From: CAZVPZ01 sp964629245 | GTDB lineage: Archaea; Nanohalarchaeota; Nanosalinia; Nanosalinales; Nanosalinaceae | Direction of reading: 5' to 3' | NCBI GenBank assembly: GCA_964629245.1 | Contig: CAZVPZ010000011.1 | Span: 1-33,721 of the forward strand | Length of the DNA: 33,721 nt | In this document: in pieces, positions 7,113 through 14,857 of the stretch | Layout: each line of letters begins with the position of its first letter | How positions within the stretch are numbered: position 1 is the first letter of the stretch | Notes under the pieces: model-generated | Told to the model about the DNA's origin: nothing | Seen by the model: only the letters and a program-made list of their open reading frames with translations | Databases searched by the model: none | Position numbers and translations under genes: made by a program

Positions 7113-7955
7113 ATGGTAGCAAGTCAAGAAACACTAGACAAGCTGGAAGACATCGGACTGAACATGTACGAGAGGAAGATTTACGCGGCACTGCTCGGAC
7201 GAGGCGTCTCTACCGCGGGAGAGCTTTCCGAGATGACAAATGTGCCCCGGTCGCGCGCCTACGATGTCCTGGAGTCTCTGGCGGAAAAAGGCTTTGTAGT
7301 TATCAAATCTTCTAAACCGATGGAATACGTATCTATCCCTCCTAGGGAGGCAATAGAGAATATAAAGAAACAGCACCAGCGCGACCTCCAGGAGAAGCTC
7401 AACCGGCTCGAATCTTTCAAGGAATCGGACGCTGTGGAGGAGCTTGAGAACCTTTATGACCAGGGGGTCGAGCTGGTGGAGCCGTCCGAGATGTCCGGCT
7501 CGCTGAAGGGTTCGCACCAGATAAGCCAGCACCTGGGTACCATGTTCCAGGAAGCGGAGGAAACCATAAAGATAGTGACCACGGAGGAAGGCCTCAGGGA
7601 CCTAGAGGAGAACCATCTTGACCTCCTCAAGGAGGCCCGGGAAAAGGGCGTGAACGTTCAGGTGCTCGCCCATGTAACCGATAGCAACAGGGATTCCTAC
7701 AGCAACCTGAAGGAGTTCGCCGAGGTCCGTCATTTACCCAGGGAGAACGAGTTCGACATCCCGAATGGAAGGTTTGCGATTGTTGACGACGCCCTGACCA
7801 TGTCCATGACCCACGACCAGGTTCATTCTACCCAGGATACCGCGTTCTGGACCAAGAGCGATCATATGTCCAAGCAGACCATGGAACCAGTTTTCAACAT
7901 GCTCTGGCACCACTCACAGGACCCCGAGGACCGTCAGCCTGAAGGACCTGAATAA
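7113..7955 (+). CDS. TrmB-family transcriptional regulator
   Basis: TrmB proteins are archaeal winged-helix regulators, often controlling sugar metabolism and transport. Residues about 8-70 match the family DNA-binding domain: LEDIGLNMYERKIYAALLGRG, AGELSEMTNVPRSRAYDVLESLAEKGFV, then the wing (PMEYVSIPPREAIENI). A coiled-coil linker (about 75-115) follows. Residues about 135-270 form a phospholipase-D-like sensor domain (EAEETIKIVTTEEGLRDL, RFAIVDDALTMSMT). No sugar-binding extension is visible, so the effector is unknown. The gene stands alone with its own promoter and two upstream dyads, consistent with autoregulation. It converges with the sppA-like gene, 9 bp apart. Confidence 0.93.
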   Translation: MVASQETLDKLEDIGLNMYERKIYAALLGRGVSTAGELSEMTNVPRSRAYDVLESLAEKGFVVIKSSKPMEYVSIPPREAIENIKKQHQRDLQEKLNRLESFKESDAVEELENLYDQGVELVEPSEMSGSLKGSHQISQHLGTMFQEAEETIKIVTTEEGLRDLEENHLDLLKEAREKGVNVQVLAHVTDSNRDSYSNLKEFAEVRHLPRENEFDIPNGRFAIVDDALTMSMTHDQVHSTQDTAFWTKSDHMSKQTMEPVFNMLWHHSQDPEDRQPEGPE

Positions 7956-7964
7956 GAGGTTTTT

Positions 7965-8816
7965 TCAGTAAACTGCCTTTAGAGGAGCGTCCCAGCTGAT
8001 GAAGTTTGGGAGCGAGATGCTACCTGTCAGCAGGGAGAGGAAGCTGAAGCCTTTCCTCTGCTCTATATCGAGGGTTTCCAGCTCTTTATCCGAGAGCCTT
8101 TCGGCCTCCTTTATCGCCGTTTCTCTTCCACCCATCCGGTCCACCAGGCCGAGCTCCTTCGCCTCGCTCCCGAGGAACGGCTCGCCGGTCCTGACCTCAC
8201 GCATCTGCTGACTGTCAAGGCCCCTGCTGGTGTTTACGAGCGACAGGAACTCCTCGTGGACCTTCTCGCTTTTCTCCTGCAGAAGTTCCCTGTTCTGCCC
8301 GGACGCATTAATGTAGGGAGACCCGAGCTGTTTGTACTTCCCGGAGCTGATGTTCACGTACTCGATTCCCAGTCTTCGCATAAGACCCGAGAACTCCAGG
8401 TAGGAGCCTCTTACGCCTATGCTTCCGGTCAGGGATGTGGAGTCCGAGACTATCGAATCGCAACCCAGCGAGGCCAGATAGGCGCCTGAAGCCGCGACAT
8501 CACGGAACCGGCATACCGTCGGCACCTCCACTGATTCTATCTCCCGCATGACCTCCTTCGATGCCACTACTGCACCACCCCCGGAGTTTATCTCGTAGAC
8601 AATGGCGTCGACCTTCTGGTTTTTCGCCCGCTCGTTCAGATTCCGGACGGACTGGGGCGTGATACCCTCGGGACCGAATCCCGAGCTTGATGGCTGTATG
8701 GCGCCGGATAGCGAGACCATCGCCACCCTGCCCTCGCTGAGGTCGAAGTCGAGGCCGAATGCCGAGGCCGTTCCTGCGGTCAGCACAATAAAAGCGAGGA
8801 GTATCTTGAGCTTCAT
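7965..8816 (-). CDS. sppA: SppA-type signal peptide peptidase (S49 serine protease)
   Basis: SppA degrades cleaved signal peptides in the membrane using a Ser-Lys dyad. The 283-residue protein has an N-terminal signal sequence or anchor (residues 3-19, LKILLAFIVLTAGTASAF). The catalytic Ser is Ser110 in DVAASGAYLAS, and the general-base Lys is probably Lys162 in SGKYKQLGSP. The oxyanion region EINSGGGAV and the TGSIGVRG segment also fit. It is a half-length SppA, as usual in archaea. The start ATG 8816 has GGTGA seven bases upstream and also an A/T box at about -26. It is divergent from elp3 across 53 bp. Confidence 0.93.
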   Translation of the reverse strand: MKLKILLAFIVLTAGTASAFGLDFDLSEGRVAMVSLSGAIQPSSSGFGPEGITPQSVRNLNERAKNQKVDAIVYEINSGGGAVVASKEVMREIESVEVPTVCRFRDVAASGAYLASLGCDSIVSDSTSLTGSIGVRGSYLEFSGLMRRLGIEYVNISSGKYKQLGSPYINASGQNRELLQEKSEKVHEEFLSLVNTSRGLDSQQMREVRTGEPFLGSEAKELGLVDRMGGRETAIKEAERLSDKELETLDIEQRKGFSFLSLLTGSISLPNFISWDAPLKAVY

Positions 8817-8837
8817 ACTGTTTCACCAGTTAGATTT

Positions 8838-8846
8838 CTTTTTAAC
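8838..8846. promoter_or_regulatory. Single A/T box between sppA and elp3
   Basis: The element reads CTTTTTAAC on the plus strand and GTTAAAAAG on the minus strand. Its centre is about 26 nt from the sppA ATG and 28 nt from the elp3 ATG. It is the only TATA-like stretch in the 53-bp divergent gap. Confidence 0.5.
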
Positions 8847-8869
8847 TCTTCACGGGGACTAACCAGTTT

Positions 8870-10474
8870 ATGTCCGACCTCAAACAGCTTTCACGCCGCA
8901 TAATAGATGAGATACAGACCGGAGAACTTGAATCGAAGGAGGAGATAGAGAGGGCGAAGAAGCGACTGTGTGGCGAGCTGGATTTCAACGGGATGCCGAA
9001 GAACAGCGACATAATTAGTTTCCTTGAGGAGGGCGAAGAGGATGCCAAAGAACTTCTGAGGACCAAGCCGATGCGCACCATCTCAGGCATCGCGAACGTC
9101 GCCATAATGGCGCGTCCCGCACCCTGTGGTGGCGGCTGTATCTACTGCCCCAAGGGCGAGGGAGCGCCCCAGAGCTACACGGGCAAGGAACCCGCGACCA
9201 GGCGCGCCATCCGGAACCAGTACGACCCTTTCGACCAGGTACACGACCGACTCAATCAGTACGAGAAGAACGGCCACTCCATCGAGAAATCCAAGCTGAT
9301 AGTGATGGGCGGTACCTTCCCGTTCCAGGATCCGGATTACCAGCACGAGTTCCTGAAAAGGGCGTTTGACGGCTTCAATACGTACAGGGGTACTAAACCG
9401 AGAGGCGCGGGTTCAACGGAGTCTTCAGGCGCGGACACTTTAGAACAGGCCCAGGAGATAAACGAGACCGCGGAGATAAGGAACGTCGGCGTGACCTTTG
9501 AGACTAGGCCCGATATCTGCGAGACAGAACACATCGACCGCATCCTGGCACTCGGTGGAACGAGGGTGGAGATGGGCGTCCAGACAGTTTTCGACCGGAC
9601 ACACGAACTCACGAACCGGGGACACGGAATGGAGCCTGTAATCGAGGCGACGAAACGGCTGAAGAACGCAGGATTCAAGGTAGCATATCACCTGATGCTC
9701 GGCCTCCCCGGCGAGGAACGTGGAGATGATATCGAGAAGTTCAGGGAGGTTTTTTCCCGCGAAGACTACCAGCCTGATGAAGTCAAAATATATCCCTGCG
9801 AGGTAATCCAGGGCACGGAGCTCTACCGCCTGTACGAGGAGGGAGAGTTCGATCCGATAGACGACGAGGAGGCCAAGGACCGTTTAAAGGAGATACTTTC
9901 AGAGCACATACCTCCCCATGTGAGGGTGAAGCGGGTGATGCGTGACATCCCTTCGACAGAGGTTGACGCGGGTCCACAGCTGACCAACATGCGGCAGATG
10001 GCACTTGAAGAGCTGGATGATGAGGGAAAACGGTGCAGGTGTATCCGGTGCCGTGAGGTCGGCCACGTCAGGCGGAAGAGGGAGGAAGAGCCGGAGAACG
10101 TCGAGCTCCTGGAACGGGTTTACGACAGCTCTGGCGGAAAAGAGTTCTTCTTCAGCTTCGAGGACCCAGAGAAGGATATCATTCTTGGCTTCACGAGGTT
10201 GAGGGCGCCTTCTGAGTCATTCCGTCCGGAGATAGATAACGGCGCTCTGATCGTTCGGCAGTTAAAGGTTCTAGGGAGTTCCACGCCGCTTGGAAAGGAA
10301 GGAGAAGCACAGCACCGTGGTTTCGGCAAGCGGTTGATGAATGCGGCCGAGGAGAGGGCCCTTCAACTCGGCCGCGACAAAATCGTGGTGATCTCCGCGG
10401 TTGGTACACGGGAGTACTACAGGAAGCTTGGATACGAGCGGGAGGGACCGTATATGGTGAAGCAGCTCGAGTAA
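8870..10474 (+). CDS. elp3: Elp3-family tRNA uridine-34 modification enzyme (radical SAM + GNAT)
   Basis: Elp3 uses S-adenosylmethionine and acetyl-CoA to start the cm5U-type modification at the wobble position of tRNA. The 534-residue length fits archaeal Elp3. The radical SAM core (about residues 75-370) has the iron-sulfur cysteines 86, 90 and 93 (CGGGCIYC), followed by PQSYTGKEPATRRAIRNQYDPF, GGTFPFQDPDYQ, TFETRPDIC and LMLGLPGE. A linker with CRCIRCREVGH precedes the C-terminal acetyltransferase domain, with its acetyl-CoA loop AQHRGFGKRLM near 485 and REYYRKLGYEREGPYMVK at the end. The cysteine spacing is CX3CX2C, one residue shorter than the CPHGxC form I recall for many archaeal homologues. 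The gene appears monocistronic. Confidence 0.96.
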   Translation: MSDLKQLSRRIIDEIQTGELESKEEIERAKKRLCGELDFNGMPKNSDIISFLEEGEEDAKELLRTKPMRTISGIANVAIMARPAPCGGGCIYCPKGEGAPQSYTGKEPATRRAIRNQYDPFDQVHDRLNQYEKNGHSIEKSKLIVMGGTFPFQDPDYQHEFLKRAFDGFNTYRGTKPRGAGSTESSGADTLEQAQEINETAEIRNVGVTFETRPDICETEHIDRILALGGTRVEMGVQTVFDRTHELTNRGHGMEPVIEATKRLKNAGFKVAYHLMLGLPGEERGDDIEKFREVFSREDYQPDEVKIYPCEVIQGTELYRLYEEGEFDPIDDEEAKDRLKEILSEHIPPHVRVKRVMRDIPSTEVDAGPQLTNMRQMALEELDDEGKRCRCIRCREVGHVRRKREEEPENVELLERVYDSSGGKEFFFSFEDPEKDIILGFTRLRAPSESFRPEIDNGALIVRQLKVLGSSTPLGKEGEAQHRGFGKRLMNAAEERALQLGRDKIVVISAVGTREYYRKLGYEREGPYMVKQLE

Positions 10475-10619
10475 TTGTAATTCATATGTAATACAAAAAA
10501 GCCATATAACTCATATATCCCGAAGTTGTATTATATTTCTGTCGATGGCGGGAACTGGTCGCGGCGAGAAAATAAAATGGTGGTCTCCCCTCCCCTGGAG
10601 CTCACCGATTCTACAGCTG
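10475..10619. other. Gene-free interval after elp3 holding TTGTAWTACATAT-type elements
   Basis: Between the convergent elp3 and 10620 genes I see no credible gene. The interval starts with a near-palindrome at 10475-10496 (half-sites TTGTAATTCAT and, inverted, TTGTATTACAT, 9 of 11 matched), then an A/T-rich stretch, and a third copy TTGTATTATAT at 10526-10536. A plus-strand frame from 10545 is antisense to the better-supported 10620-10952 gene. The elements resemble those at 27449-27500. They could be regulator sites, a promoter for an unseen RNA, or a terminator region. Confidence 0.5.
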
Positions 10620-10952
10620 CTAGTTGGAGTGCGACTGCTTGAGAGCCTGCCACTGTTCGGAAAACTCGTCTTTCATCCTCTCCAGCGCGATCCTCTCTTC
10701 GTCGCTCAGCTCTTTGTTCTCGACTATGTTCCTGTAGATCTTGTATGGGTGGGTCGGAACGTCCCGATTCATGTTCTCTCGGAACTTCTCTTCGAACTTG
10801 TCTCTATGCTGTTCCACTTTTTCCTCGAGAATTCCTTCGTCCTCCCATGTATCGGCGAGCTTTTCCTTGGAGCTTTTGCCAATGTCCCACATGCTCGCCA
10901 TATCGGGTATTAGGCCTATCACTCTTATTAACCTTGTGCCTATCCTAGACAT
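10620..10952 (-). CDS. Small charged helical protein, unknown
   Basis: The 110-residue product begins with a short amphipathic or hydrophobic stretch (RIGTRLIRVIGLIPDMASMW). The rest is a highly charged, apparently helical region (KSSKEKLADTWEDEGILEEKVEQ, KELSDEERIALERMKDEFSEQ). Its acidic composition is like that of the neighbouring proteins, which supports this strand over the overlapping plus-strand frame. An A/T stretch about 26 nt before the ATG suggests a leaderless mRNA. I do not recognise the family. The N-terminal stretch could attach it to the membrane. Confidence 0.65.
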   Translation of the reverse strand: MSRIGTRLIRVIGLIPDMASMWDIGKSSKEKLADTWEDEGILEEKVEQHRDKFEEKFRENMNRDVPTHPYKIYRNIVENKELSDEERIALERMKDEFSEQWQALKQSHSN

Positions 10953-11002
10953 GGCTTAGCGGTCCTACAGCGCCCTAATTTTTCCTAGCTTCGATGACGA
11001 CA

Positions 11003-11010
11003 GGTTTAAA
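11003..11010 (+). promoter_or_regulatory. TATA-like box for the 11040 membrane-protein gene
   Basis: GGTTTAAA is centred 33 nt before GTG 11040, placing transcription start a few bases before that codon. It supports using the GTG rather than a later start. Confidence 0.5.
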
Positions 11011-11039
11011 GCCATATCATCTTCATCCGGGCAGAAGCT

Positions 11040-11786
11040 GTGCGGGCTTTAAGATTCCTTCCGGCCAATAAAAACTATGGCGAGGTGGAACCCATCCGGC
11101 TAAAGAAGGTGCTGAGAGAAAGCCTGATGATGCTCAGGGACAAGCCCAGCCTGTTCCTTCCAAAACTGTTTTCCGCGGCGCTGAGCTCCTTGTGGCTGCT
11201 CAGCTTCCTCGAGGGCGCGCTTTCCCTCCAGTTTTACGTGCTGAGCCTGCCCGCCATAACCTTTATAGGTTTCTTCGTCTCGGTGATGGTGGCAGACATG
11301 GTGAGGGACATAGAGCGCGAAAACCTCCTGTCAGAAGGCTTCAGGACGGCCCTGTCAAGCTCCCGGGAGGTAGTCTACGGGACTCTCCTGATGCTGGGTG
11401 TATCTTTCGCTGTGTTCATCCCATTCAATGTCGGACTGATCTACTACCTTGTCTACGGGAGCACCGTTCTACTGGTGCTGGGGGCGATCTTCAGCATAGT
11501 TCTGGTTCTCGGTAGCGTCTTCGTGCTTTACTTTCTACCGATAGGCCTGCTCGACAGGGGATCACTCATGGAAGGGCTTGCGTCCTCCCGCAGGAAAGCA
11601 CTCTCGAACTCGAAAGAAGTATCCTTACTGACCCTGCTCTCCTTCCTCCTCCTGGGTGTGGCATTCCTCTCCCAGGGAGTTCTGGAGACGCTGGGATACG
11701 CGGGTTTCATCTCCGGCAGGCTGTTCTCGACCGTCATAACCACTTATCTTTTCGTGATCAGTCCGAAATACTACCTTGAGGACTAG
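11040..11786 (+). CDS. Polytopic membrane protein, unknown
   Basis: The 248-residue protein has a short soluble start with Arg/Lys (RLKKVLRESLMMLRDKPSLFLPK) and then about six hydrophobic segments: roughly 45-60, 66-88, 112-130, 132-165 (probably two) and 195-215, with another near 225-240. Two cytoplasmic loops share a pattern, EGFRTALSSSREV and EGLASSRRKALSNSKEV, each preceding a hydrophobic pair, which suggests an internal duplication. This layout resembles membrane-domain proteins of the DUF4013/DUF7847 type, but I cannot confirm that. GTG 11040 is chosen from the TATA spacing; GTG 11085 is the alternative. The end overlaps the convergent adkA by 4 nt. Confidence 0.75.
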   Translation: MRALRFLPANKNYGEVEPIRLKKVLRESLMMLRDKPSLFLPKLFSAALSSLWLLSFLEGALSLQFYVLSLPAITFIGFFVSVMVADMVRDIERENLLSEGFRTALSSSREVVYGTLLMLGVSFAVFIPFNVGLIYYLVYGSTVLLVLGAIFSIVLVLGSVFVLYFLPIGLLDRGSLMEGLASSRRKALSNSKEVSLLTLLSFLLLGVAFLSQGVLETLGYAGFISGRLFSTVITTYLFVISPKYYLED

Positions 11787-12358
11787 GCCTTCAGCGTCCG
11801 TACAAGTTCCTCGGCCGCGGCCTCTGCCCTGCCTTCCCGGTTCTGGATTATCTTGAGGTAGGCGCCTGTGAGAACTGAACCGGCGGAAGCCATCTCGCGG
11901 GCTATGGAGCGGTAGATATCGACCTCTTCTACCGAGTCGTGCTCCCGTTCCCTGTCCTCGTCGCCCTGACTCCTCTCGTATATCTCCCTGGAGCTCGCGT
12001 CGATTATGATTATCTTCGCGGGGTCAAGGTTCTCGAGCGTCCATTTCGGCAGTCCCGGGATGTAGCCGAAGGGCGATTTTATGGCGGCGTGTGTGTCGAC
12101 GATGATGTCCTGGTCCGCGGCGTCCTCCGTTATCGAGTCCGCGGCGTCCATCTGTATCCTCCGGTATGTCTCTGTGTCGAGGTCTTTCATCTCGTCCCTG
12201 GTGTCGACCAGTCCTTCTTTCTGTGCGGTTTCGAGCATCCTGTCGCCGTAGTTTATCAGCCTGTAGTCGCGGTCGGAGAGCAGCATCGCCTCTTCAAGGA
12301 CAGTCGATTTCCCGACTCCGGAAAGGCCCACGACTATGTTCACCTCGTTTTCAGTCAT
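11783..12358 (-). CDS. adkA: Adenylate kinase, archaeal type
   Basis: AdkA interconverts ATP + AMP and two ADP. The 191-residue sequence has the P-loop GLSGVGKST at residues 11-19, YRLINYGDRML as the AMP-site region, and DIIVDTHAAIKSPFGYIPGLPKW, a stretch diagnostic for the archaeal family. It ends with the lid-type region RSQGDEDREREHDSVEEVDIYR; the family usually has an Arg-Asp-rich motif there. Length is as expected. Its start overlaps the end of cca by 8 nt, so the two are probably co-transcribed and translationally coupled. Confidence 0.93.
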   Translation of the reverse strand: MTENEVNIVVGLSGVGKSTVLEEAMLLSDRDYRLINYGDRMLETAQKEGLVDTRDEMKDLDTETYRRIQMDAADSITEDAADQDIIVDTHAAIKSPFGYIPGLPKWTLENLDPAKIIIIDASSREIYERSQGDEDREREHDSVEEVDIYRSIAREMASAGSVLTGAYLKIIQNREGRAEAAAEELVRTLKA

Positions 12359-13697
12359 GGCTTGTCACGTGAAGTTTTTCCGCCAGGTACTTTAACCATT
12401 TTTCGTCCCCATCCATAGGATTGATGAAGCTGAACTCCTCTATATTCTCCGCGACATTCCCGGGAACGCCCTTCTTCTCTGTATCGCTGTCCAGGAAATC
12501 TTTCAGTAGTTCCCTCGCGTTTGTGTACTCCCTCTCGGTCTTCGCGTTTAGCCTTTCTCCCTTGACATAGACGTTGTCGTACTTCGAAGTGAACTGCGCT
12601 AGGTGTTCCTCGCCGTGGAAGATCTTGGGTCCCTTCTTCTGCTGGATGAGTGGTAGTTCGTCTTCCAGTTCGAAGAAGATACGTGTTCTCTTCCCTGGAT
12701 GGAACCCTTTCTCGAAAACCCTGAAGTCGTTCTTGCTCAGCTTCCTGTCGAGTACATGGACGGTCTTCCTCATCTGGGGATACAGGATGTCGTCCACCTC
12801 ATCCGGAGTCTCGAACTCTATCACGATGAAGTCGCCTCTCTCGTCGATTTCCTTCTCGAGTTCGAACTCTGAGAACTCGATCTCCTCTTCCCGGAAGAAG
12901 TTTATGCCGGGTTCCTGTCGGAACCGCCAGCAGTCATAGATGAACCTGGCGTAGTTCTCCGCGTCGAGCACTGCCGCAACATTCCTCTCCGGGTCCACGG
13001 GGTCGATAACCCTAAGGGGTTCGTCCCCGAACTTCTTCTCAAGGTCGTTCGGGAGCTTGTCGTGGTGCCCTTCCGGATCGATGACTTCTCCGCGGCTCCA
13101 GTTCGCCGTCTCGGAGACCAGCTCGCGGAAGCTACCGTACTCCGCTATCAGCACCTCGCAGAGGTAGCCTGAGAAACCCCTGAACCGAAGCGAGGAGCCA
13201 TAGAGGCCCGAAGAGCGGAGGAACGACTTCAGCAGGACGACCTCCTTTCTCTTCTCCTCGTCGAGGTTATCTTCGACCCACCGTGAGTGGTGTGGCGTCC
13301 GGTCGACACTGCTCTTTATATCTTCAGGTTCGACATCGTAGCAGGGTACTATCTCGACATCGTGTCCCTCTATCTCTCCTCTCGTGTAAGGGTGCTCCGC
13401 GTACTCTACGTGGGAATCGCCGTCGAACTTCTCGAAAACAGCCTTCCCGATTTTCAGGCCCCCCTCCTCAAGCTCTTTCCGCTCGGCATCTTCTGGGAAA
13501 AGCACGAAGATATCGATGTCCTTGTCTCCACGGACGTTGGTCCGGCGGGAAGCCGAACCGGCGAAGTGGGTGTCGCGGGAGAACTCTGACTTGATGAAGT
13601 GGGATATTCTCTCGTACAGCTCCCGCGTCTCCTGTGCTTCTTCCTCCGTGGGGTAGAAATCGTCTAGTACCTTCTCCCGGATCCTTTTCCAGTCCAT
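12351..13697 (-). CDS. cca: CCA-adding tRNA nucleotidyltransferase, class I
   Basis: This enzyme builds or repairs the 3' CCA of tRNAs without a template. The 448-residue protein has the class I catalytic signature GSASRRTNVRGDKDIDIFVLF around residue 46, with the metal-binding Asp pair in DID. Other family segments are VEYAEHPYTRGEIEGHDVEIVPCYDVE, TPHHSRWVEDNL, and VVLLKSFLRSSGLYGSSLRFRGFSGYLCEVLI. Length is typical of archaeal CCA enzymes. It is upstream of and overlaps adkA. Confidence 0.97.
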   Translation of the reverse strand: MDWKRIREKVLDDFYPTEEEAQETRELYERISHFIKSEFSRDTHFAGSASRRTNVRGDKDIDIFVLFPEDAERKELEEGGLKIGKAVFEKFDGDSHVEYAEHPYTRGEIEGHDVEIVPCYDVEPEDIKSSVDRTPHHSRWVEDNLDEEKRKEVVLLKSFLRSSGLYGSSLRFRGFSGYLCEVLIAEYGSFRELVSETANWSRGEVIDPEGHHDKLPNDLEKKFGDEPLRVIDPVDPERNVAAVLDAENYARFIYDCWRFRQEPGINFFREEEIEFSEFELEKEIDERGDFIVIEFETPDEVDDILYPQMRKTVHVLDRKLSKNDFRVFEKGFHPGKRTRIFFELEDELPLIQQKKGPKIFHGEEHLAQFTSKYDNVYVKGERLNAKTEREYTNARELLKDFLDSDTEKKGVPGNVAENIEEFSFINPMDGDEKWLKYLAEKLHVTSHD

Positions 13698-13739
13698 GTA
13701 TACCGGATTGCGGTTCGACAGGTATTAATCCTTTCCTCG

Positions 13740-14120
13740 CTACTGGAGGCCCTTGACAAGTTTCCTGTCCTCCACGACCCAGTACTTTATCTTGTCTCCC
13801 TCGCCGGCGTTCAGGTCTTCCGGTAACTCCATCTCCTCTGTCTCGTAGGTGTCCATGTCCATGACCTGGGCGATGTTGCCCTGCTTCGAGACTACCTGGC
13901 CGACCTTCTTCTCGATATCCGGGCTCATCATCATGGAGTCGCCAGGCTTGGTGATGTGGCGGTCCTTCTCATCGAAGACTCCTCTGGCCTTGATCTTGTA
14001 CTTTGCGGAACCGTGCTTGCCGGGGCTCGATTTCGAGACGCCACGGACCTCGCATGGCTCGTCGTCGATTATCAGGTAGCTGCCCTTGCTGACGCCTGAC
14101 ACTTCTGCCTGCTGTGCCAT
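13740..14120 (-). CDS. eif5a: Translation factor aIF5A
   Basis: aIF5A binds the ribosomal E site and aids peptide-bond formation at stalling motifs such as polyproline. The 126-residue protein has the modification loop SSPGKHGSAKYK, where Lys35 is the expected hypusine (or deoxyhypusine) site. The C-terminal OB domain runs from KVGQVVSKQGNIAQVMDMDTYETEEMELP to the end. The usual Ser-Thr before the loop is KSSP here. The ATG overlaps the histone stop codon by one base (TAATG), so the two genes form a coupled pair. Confidence 0.97.
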   Translation of the reverse strand: MAQQAEVSGVSKGSYLIIDDEPCEVRGVSKSSPGKHGSAKYKIKARGVFDEKDRHITKPGDSMMMSPDIEKKVGQVVSKQGNIAQVMDMDTYETEEMELPEDLNAGEGDKIKYWVVEDRKLVKGLQ

Positions 14121-14317
14121 TACTTGGTCACCATCTCTATGTCTTCTTTTGTTATAGTGTTTCTTTCCGCATGGTCCGCCATCTCGCTCGCGTCCTGGGC
14201 TATCTCCTCGCCCGCCCTTTCAACTGCTTCTTTGAGTTCTGCTACGGCGCCGTCGGAAACCCTTTCCGCGCCGGCTTTCCTTATAATCCTTTCAATAGGT
14301 GCGTTGGGAAGACTCAT
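14120..14317 (-). CDS. Archaeal histone (HMf family)
   Basis: This 65-residue protein is a single histone fold without tails. It has LPNAPIERIIRKAGAERVSDGAV, VERAGEEIAQDASEMADHAERNTITKEDIEMV, with the conserved Arg and Thr of the DNA-binding loops. It dimerises and wraps DNA. It is more acidic than HMfB, as expected in a halophile. A reverse-strand TATA-like stretch TTATTAAAA at 14350-14358 precedes it by about 37 nt. It is followed directly by aIF5A. Confidence 0.95.
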   Translation of the reverse strand: MSLPNAPIERIIRKAGAERVSDGAVAELKEAVERAGEEIAQDASEMADHAERNTITKEDIEMVTK

Positions 14318-14349
14318 ATCGAATCACATCGAGCAAATAACCGACGAAT

Positions 14350-14358
14350 TTTTAATAA
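14350..14358 (-). promoter_or_regulatory. TATA-like box of the histone-aIF5A pair
   Basis: The reverse strand reads TTATTAAAA centred 37 nt before the histone ATG, predicting a leader of about 10 nt. Confidence 0.5.
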
Positions 14359-14407
14359 GCATAGGTCCGGGCGAAAGGTTTTTCTCGCTGGCCTTCACCC
14401 TCAAACT

Positions 14408-14857
14408 ATGGAGTACGTCGCCGATGCAAACGTTTTCATACACGGCCGCGGACAGTACCCGTTTGAATCCGCAGTCACTACTCCTTCGGTCGCAGAGGAG
14501 CTGAGAAGCCAGAAGGCGAGACTGAACTTCGATATCGAAGATGTCGTGGTCGAAGAGCCGGGTGAGGAAGCGAGGGATGAGGTGTTGGAGAAGGCGCGCG
14601 ATATCAACTCTCCCACCTCTGATGCGGACGAGGAACTGCTCGCCCTGGCGATGGAACGTGGCGCCCGCCTGGTGACGGATGACAAGGCGCTACAGAACCT
14701 CGCCTCGCACATGGGGGTGGAGTTCGAATCCTTCCTGTCTGACGAGATAGTAGCGGAAAGGCAGTGGAAACGTGTCTGTGAGAACTGCGGTGCAGAGGTC
14801 GAAGGAGAGGAATGTGGGCGTTGCGGCTCTAGCCGTTTTCTTCTGAAACCAGGTTAG
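14408..14857 (+). CDS. nob1: Nob1-type endoribonuclease (PIN domain + zinc ribbon)
   Basis: Nob1 makes the final cut at the 3' end of 16S rRNA in archaea. The 149-residue protein starts with a PIN domain whose acidic residues are visible: Asp at residue 6 in VADANVFIH, Glu in SVAEELRSQ, Asp in SPTSDADEELLALA, and Asp in LVTDDKALQNLA. The C-terminus is a zinc ribbon with two CxxC pairs, CENC and CGRC, separated by about nine residues. The start ATG gives the usual PIN beginning. The 3' end overlaps the convergent perM-type gene by 29 nt. Confidence 0.93.
   Translation: MEYVADANVFIHGRGQYPFESAVTTPSVAEELRSQKARLNFDIEDVVVEEPGEEARDEVLEKARDINSPTSDADEELLALAMERGARLVTDDKALQNLASHMGVEFESFLSDEIVAERQWKRVCENCGAEVEGEECGRCGSSRFLLKPG

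Noticed and set aside
9125..9150. CX3CX2C spacing in Elp3 as a sign of a different enzyme
   Set aside because: The rest of the radical SAM core and the acetyltransferase domain match Elp3, and I recall other Elp3 proteins with the same shorter spacing.
10545..10913. Plus-strand frame opposite the 10620-10952 gene
   Set aside because: The minus-strand product is acidic and helical like its neighbours, while the plus-strand one looks like the reverse of it. A promoter-like stretch upstream is not enough.
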